From the NCBI GenBank assembly GCA_016742175.1, contig JACVCH010000002.1, positions 124,001 to 188,000 of the forward strand: DNA of 64,000 nucleotides, read 5' to 3'. The notes below the pieces were generated by a model, which did not search any database, was not told the DNA's origin, and was given only the letters and a program-made list of their open reading frames with translations. The position numbers and the translations under genes are program-made. Positions 60,320 to 64,000 of the stretch are shown piece by piece; the first letter of the stretch is position 1; each line of letters begins with the position of its first letter. Source of the DNA: Rhizobiaceae bacterium (lineage in GTDB: Bacteria; Pseudomonadota; Alphaproteobacteria; Rhizobiales; Rhizobiaceae).

Positions 60320-61591
60320 CTACGAGCGCGACTGCGTCCGCAGGCCGGCGAGGCTGAGCATCGCGTCCATCAGGACGTTGGTACCGGCGGCGAGGTCCTC
60401 CGGCGAGGCGTATTCGCGGACATTATGGCTGATCCCGTCCTTGCAGGGCACGAAGATCATTGCCGTCGGGGCGATCTTGGCGACATTGGCGGCGTCGTGC
60501 AGGGCGCCGCTGGAGATCCGGCGGTGGTCATAGCCGCGGGCGACGGCGCCGTTTTCGAGCGCGGCGATGCAGCGCTGGTCGAAATCCGTCGGCGGGACGG
60601 AAATCCGTTCGTCGACCGCGACCTCGCAACCTGCCCCCTCGCCCACCGCGCGGCAGATCGATGCGCATTCGTCCCTGAGGGCCGCGAGCGTCCGCGCGTC
60701 CGGGTGGCGGATGTCGACGACGAACTCGGCGTGGCCGACGATGGTGCTGGGCCCGTCGGTGGCGGTCGTCAGGCGGCCGACGCTGACGCGCGCGGCCTCG
60801 CCGCATCGCCGCCCGGCATCGTTGAGCGCCGCCAGCATCCGCGCCGCCGCGAGGAGCGCGTCCTGCCGGTGGTCGAGCGGCGTGGTGCCGGCATGGGCGT
60901 CCATGCCGGTGACCTTCACGTCGAGCCAGACGAGACCCTGCACCGACGTCACGATGCCGACCTGCAGGCCCTCGCGCTCGAGGATCGGACCCTGCTCGAT
61001 GTGGAGTTCGACGAAGGTGCCGATCGGCACCTTGTCCGACCCTTCGCCGAGCCATCCGCGCTTCTTCGCCTCGTCCTCGAAGAAGATTCCGTCGGCGGCG
61101 CGCACGCGGGACAAGGCGTCGTCGTCGATCAGCCCGGCATACCAGGCGGAGCCGAGAAGGCCCGGCCCGTAGCGGACGCCCTCCTCGTTCGTCCAGTTGA
61201 CGACGCCGAGCGGCGCATCGGTCTCGATGCCGGCGTCGTTCAGCGTCTCGACGACCTCGAGCGCGGCCAGAACGCCGGAGACGCCGTCGAAGCGGCCGCC
61301 ATGGGGCTGCGTGTCGAGATGGCTGCCCGAGGCGACCATCGCGCGCGCCGGGTCGCGGCCGGCCCGCACCGCGAACATGTTTCCGGCGCCGTCGACGGTC
61401 ATTTCGAGGCCGGCGTCGCGGCACCATTTGGCGAGGAGCGTGCGCGCCTCGGAATCCTCGCTGGTCATCGCCAGCCGGCAGGAGCCGTCGCCCTCGATGG
61501 CGCCGATGCGTGCCATTTCCATGTGGCGCGCCCAGAGGCGATCCTGGTTGATGGCGAGGAGCGGGAAAGCGTCGTTGGCGGGATAGGTCAC
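60320..61591 (-). CDS. M20 hydantoinase/carbamoylase-family amidohydrolase
   Basis: 423 aa zinc hydrolase. Ligands: SGSHLDTQPHGGRFDG, NEEGVRYGPGLLGS and HIEQGPILE, the arrangement found in N-carbamoyl-amino acid hydrolases and allantoate amidohydrolases. It releases ammonia/CO2 or an amino acid from a carbamoyl or ureido compound. GTG start 61591 with GGAGAGG upstream and a GTGA overlap with the permease gene. In an ABC operon it suggests that the imported compound is a carbamoylated or amide-containing molecule, so the system may not be strictly a sugar importer. Confidence 0.86.
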   Translation of the reverse strand: MTYPANDAFPLLAINQDRLWARHMEMARIGAIEGDGSCRLAMTSEDSEARTLLAKWCRDAGLEMTVDGAGNMFAVRAGRDPARAMVASGSHLDTQPHGGRFDGVSGVLAALEVVETLNDAGIETDAPLGVVNWTNEEGVRYGPGLLGSAWYAGLIDDDALSRVRAADGIFFEDEAKKRGWLGEGSDKVPIGTFVELHIEQGPILEREGLQVGIVTSVQGLVWLDVKVTGMDAHAGTTPLDHRQDALLAAARMLAALNDAGRRCGEAARVSVGRLTTATDGPSTIVGHAEFVVDIRHPDARTLAALRDECASICRAVGEGAGCEVAVDERISVPPTDFDQRCIAALENGAVARGYDHRRISSGALHDAANVAKIAPTAMIFVPCKDGISHNVREYASPEDLAAGTNVLMDAMLSLAGLRTQSRS

Positions 61592-62550
61592 AATGTCCTC
61601 TCCTTGCGGCCGCTGACGAGCTGCGAAACCATGACGGCGACGACGAGCGCGCCGCCGTAGAAAAGATCGTGCACATAGGTGCGGAAGCCGAGCACGGACA
61701 GGCCGTTGATGCCGGTGACGAGGAAGTAGACGGCCACGACCGAACCCCATGCGTTGAAGCGGCCCGGCTTGATGCAGGTGGCGCCGAGGAAGGCGGCGGC
61801 GAAGGCCGGGAGGAGCAGCGTCGTGCCGGAATTCGGGTTGGCCGAGCCGGTGGTGCCCGTATAGAGGATGCCGGCGATGGCGCCCATGACGCCGGAGGCG
61901 ACGAAGGCCGCCATGCGCACGCGCCCGACCGCGACGCCCGAAAGGCGCCCGACCTCGCGACCGCGGCCGGTGAACAGCAATTGCTGGCCGAAGGCCGTGT
62001 AGGACAGGACGTACCAGACGAGCGCGGCGAGAAGGATCGCGTAGTAGAAGCTGACCGGAATGCCGAAGATGCGGTAGATGATGACGTAGTTCATCAGGGC
62101 GCGCTCAACGCCGCTGATCGTCTGGCTGTCGCTCATCCACAAGGTGATGCCGTGCAGGAACGTGCCGACGCCGAGCGTGACGATCAGCGAATGGACGCGG
62201 AAGTAGAGGGTGATCGCGCCGTTGACGACGCCGACGGCGGCGCCGGCGAGGAGCGCGATCGGGATGATGGCCTCGATGGGAATGCCGACGCGCGCCGAAA
62301 GGAGGCCGGTCAGCATCGAGCAGAAGGTGAGCGTCTGCGCGATCGACAGGTCGAAATCGCCGGCCGTCAGCGGGATGACGAGGCCGAGCGTGACGATGAC
62401 CAGCACCGCCTCGGAGCCGAAGATGCTGGAGAAGTTCGACCAGGTGAGGAAGGTGTCGGGCCGCATTGCGCCGAAGATCGCGATCACGGCCAGCCAGACC
62501 AGGACGAGGCCGAACCTTTCGACGTGATTGCCCAGACTAGAAAGGTTCAT
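61588..62550 (-). CDS. ABC permease (BPD_transp_2 family)
   Basis: 320 aa, about nine membrane helices, with the AVLVIVTLGLVIPLTAGDFD loop of the ribose/branched-chain permease type. Part of a second ABC importer with the ATPase upstream. Overlaps the ATPase gene by 14 bases. Only one permease is visible; a second one may lie beyond the right edge. Confidence 0.87.
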   Translation of the reverse strand: MNLSSLGNHVERFGLVLVWLAVIAIFGAMRPDTFLTWSNFSSIFGSEAVLVIVTLGLVIPLTAGDFDLSIAQTLTFCSMLTGLLSARVGIPIEAIIPIALLAGAAVGVVNGAITLYFRVHSLIVTLGVGTFLHGITLWMSDSQTISGVERALMNYVIIYRIFGIPVSFYYAILLAALVWYVLSYTAFGQQLLFTGRGREVGRLSGVAVGRVRMAAFVASGVMGAIAGILYTGTTGSANPNSGTTLLLPAFAAAFLGATCIKPGRFNAWGSVVAVYFLVTGINGLSVLGFRTYVHDLFYGGALVVAVMVSQLVSGRKERTL

Positions 62551-64000
62551 GAACCTTGGTCTCCCCGTAGCAGGCCTGTTCGATGGAGGATTTCGTGACG
62601 GCGCTGCCGCGCAGTTCCGCCTTGACGCGGCCGCGCTCGAAGACGAGCACGCGGTGGGCGATCATTTCGAGCTGCTCGAATTCCGACGTGGCGCAGATGA
62701 TGGCGGCGCCGCGCGCGCAGGCCTCGAAAAGCCGGTCGTAGATTTCGCGCCGGGCGCCGACATCGATGCCCTGCGTCGGCTCGTCGAGGAGAATGAGCTT
62801 CGGGACGAGTTGCAGCCATTTGCCTAGGAGCAGCTTCTGCTGGTTGCCGCCCGACAGTTCGGACGCCGCCTGGCGTGGCGCCTGCGCCTTGACGACGAAG
62901 CGCCGGATCAGGTCCATGGTCGTCGCTTCGCGCTGGCCGTGATCGAGCCAGAACCGGCCGCGCCCTCCGGCGGCGAGCGGCAGCATGGCATTTTCGGTGA
63001 GCGTCAGGTCGAGCGCGAGACCCTGCTTCTGGCGGTCGGCGGGAATGAAGACGAGGCCGGCCTCGATCGCGGCCGTCGGCTCGAGGCCGACGAGGTCGCG
63101 CACGCGCCCGTCGATTTCCAACTGCCCGGCTTTCGCCGGCTGGGCGCCCGCGAGCAGATGGGGAACTTCGTCGTAGCCCGAGCCGATGAGGCCGGTCAGG
63201 CCGAGAATCTCGCCGGGCGCGACGTCGAAATCCAGCGCCTGCAGCATGCGGCCTTTGAGGCCGCGAACCGAAATCGCAGGCGGCGCGGCAACGGCGTCGC
63301 TCACCAGCCGTCCCTGCGCAAGCGAGCGACCGACGATCGCCTCGACGATGCGTCCACGATCCGATGTCGCGGTCTCGAACGTGCCGATGACCTCGCCGTC
63401 GCGCAGAACCGTCGCGCGGTCGGTGATCTCCATCACCTCGTCGATGTCGTGGGAAACGAAGACGATGCTGACGCCCGAGCGCTTCAGCGCCCGCATCATC
63501 GCGAAGAGCTCGCGCACGTCCTCGATGGGCAGGAAGGGCGTCGGCTCGTCAAGTACCAGAAGGCCGGGCGATGCGCTGGCATTGTGCGCTTTGACGCGGT
63601 CGGCAGCGCGAACGATCGCAAGCTGGGCGCGCTTGACCGGCGACAGGTCCGCGACGACCGCCCACGGATCGAGATCGAGATTGTGGTCCGCGAAGAGACG
63701 TCGCGCCCGCGCCGCTTCCGCGCTCCAGTCGATGAACCAGGGCCGGATGCGCTCGTGGTCACCGGCGATCAGGTTCTCCAGAACCGTCGCCTCGGGCAGG
63801 AGGCCGAGATTCTGGTGCACGAAAGAGAGCCCGATCGCCTCGCTGCGGCCAAGCGGGATCGGCAGCGCCACGGGCGTGCCGTCGACCTCCAGCGTGCCTT
63901 CGTCGGGCTTGTGGAAGCCGGAGAGGATCTTGATCAGCGTCGACTTGCCGGAGCCGTTCTTGCCGAGGAGACCGTGGATCTCGCCCGGCATGATCGTGAG
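62537..64000 (-). CDS. Double sugar ABC ATPase (5' partial)
   Basis: 487 residues present; the first 25 or so are outside the window. Domain 1 has Walker A GKNGSGKST, the atypical signature LSPVKRAQLAIVR and Walker B LLVLDEPTPFLP. Domain 2 has a degenerate Walker A GLIGSGYDE, signature LSGGNQQKLLLGK and LILLDEPTQGIDVG, as in RbsA/MglA-type ATPases. It energises the import system with the 61588-62550 permease. Confidence 0.88.
   Translation of the reverse strand, partial: LTIMPGEIHGLLGKNGSGKSTLIKILSGFHKPDEGTLEVDGTPVALPIPLGRSEAIGLSFVHQNLGLLPEATVLENLIAGDHERIRPWFIDWSAEAARARRLFADHNLDLDPWAVVADLSPVKRAQLAIVRAADRVKAHNASASPGLLVLDEPTPFLPIEDVRELFAMMRALKRSGVSIVFVSHDIDEVMEITDRATVLRDGEVIGTFETATSDRGRIVEAIVGRSLAQGRLVSDAVAAPPAISVRGLKGRMLQALDFDVAPGEILGLTGLIGSGYDEVPHLLAGAQPAKAGQLEIDGRVRDLVGLEPTAAIEAGLVFIPADRQKQGLALDLTLTENAMLPLAAGGRGRFWLDHGQREATTMDLIRRFVVKAQAPRQAASELSGGNQQKLLLGKWLQLVPKLILLDEPTQGIDVGARREIYDRLFEACARGAAIICATSEFEQLEMIAHRVLVFERGRVKAELRGSAVTKSSIEQACYGETKVHEPF

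Overview
The window comes from a GC-rich alphaproteobacterium, most probably of the order Hyphomicrobiales (Rhizobiales, Phyllobacteriaceae-like). The left edge holds the last two genes of the very-long-chain fatty-acid lipid A cluster (adh2XL-lpxXL), which is typical of this order. The betaine block (MttB-like, dimethylglycine dehydrogenase-like, desaturase, regulator, bmt) and the two families of GC-rich palindromic repeats fit the same assignment. No transposase, integrase, CRISPR array or plasmid replication gene was seen.

Layout. 1-1717: adh2XL (partial) and lpxXL. 1843-6752 (minus): a cytoplasmic molybdoenzyme operon, best read as a SoeABC sulfite:quinone oxidoreductase, with palindromic repeats at both gene junctions. 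6923-13497: an M20 peptidase and a complete Dpp/Opp-type ABC importer. 13494-20288: a small hypothetical gene, a cupin, cobQ, a valine-type pair (acyl-CoA dehydrogenase and 3-hydroxyisobutyrate dehydrogenase), a candidate sRNA, a phasin-like protein and a class III aminotransferase. 20457-30660: MFS transporter, MttB-family methyltransferase, DUF559 endonuclease-like gene, FAD/GcvT demethylating dehydrogenase, PhnD-like protein, desaturase, XRE regulator and betaine-homocysteine methyltransferase. 30661-31423: a second sRNA candidate, a small membrane ORF, tRNA-Asp and tRNA-Val.

31543-52023: two divergent units around a roughly 320-bp control region that carries three matching GntR/FCD-type sites. 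The minus unit has ten genes, most overlapping by 4 bp or nearly abutting: SDR, alpha/beta hydrolase, CaiB CoA-transferase, HMG-CoA-lyase-like, PrpD, HyuA, HyuB, amidase, second PrpD, YeiH-type exporter. The plus unit is a TRAP importer (P, Q, M), an FAD oxidoreductase, a YrdC-domain protein, the GntR regulator and a leuC homolog. I read this as one regulon for uptake and breakdown of an unidentified carboxylate or imide-like compound. Two of its enzymes appear to lack canonical catalytic residues.

52131-64000 (minus): a sugar region with two ABC import systems, a PfkB kinase, an eIF2B/sugar-phosphate-isomerase-like protein, a SIS-domain protein, an M20 carbamoylase-like hydrolase and a fusion of a LacI-type DNA-binding domain to a PfkB kinase. 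LacI-like palindromes lie directly upstream of the fusion gene. The last ATPase gene runs off the right edge.

The most unusual items are the LacI-PfkB fusion, the palindromic repeats that have become protein-coding (inside a PhnD-like gene, as the linker of a double ABC ATPase, and as the N-terminus of a DUF559 gene), and the uncharacterised 31.5-52 kb regulon with its YrdC-like and leuC-like members.
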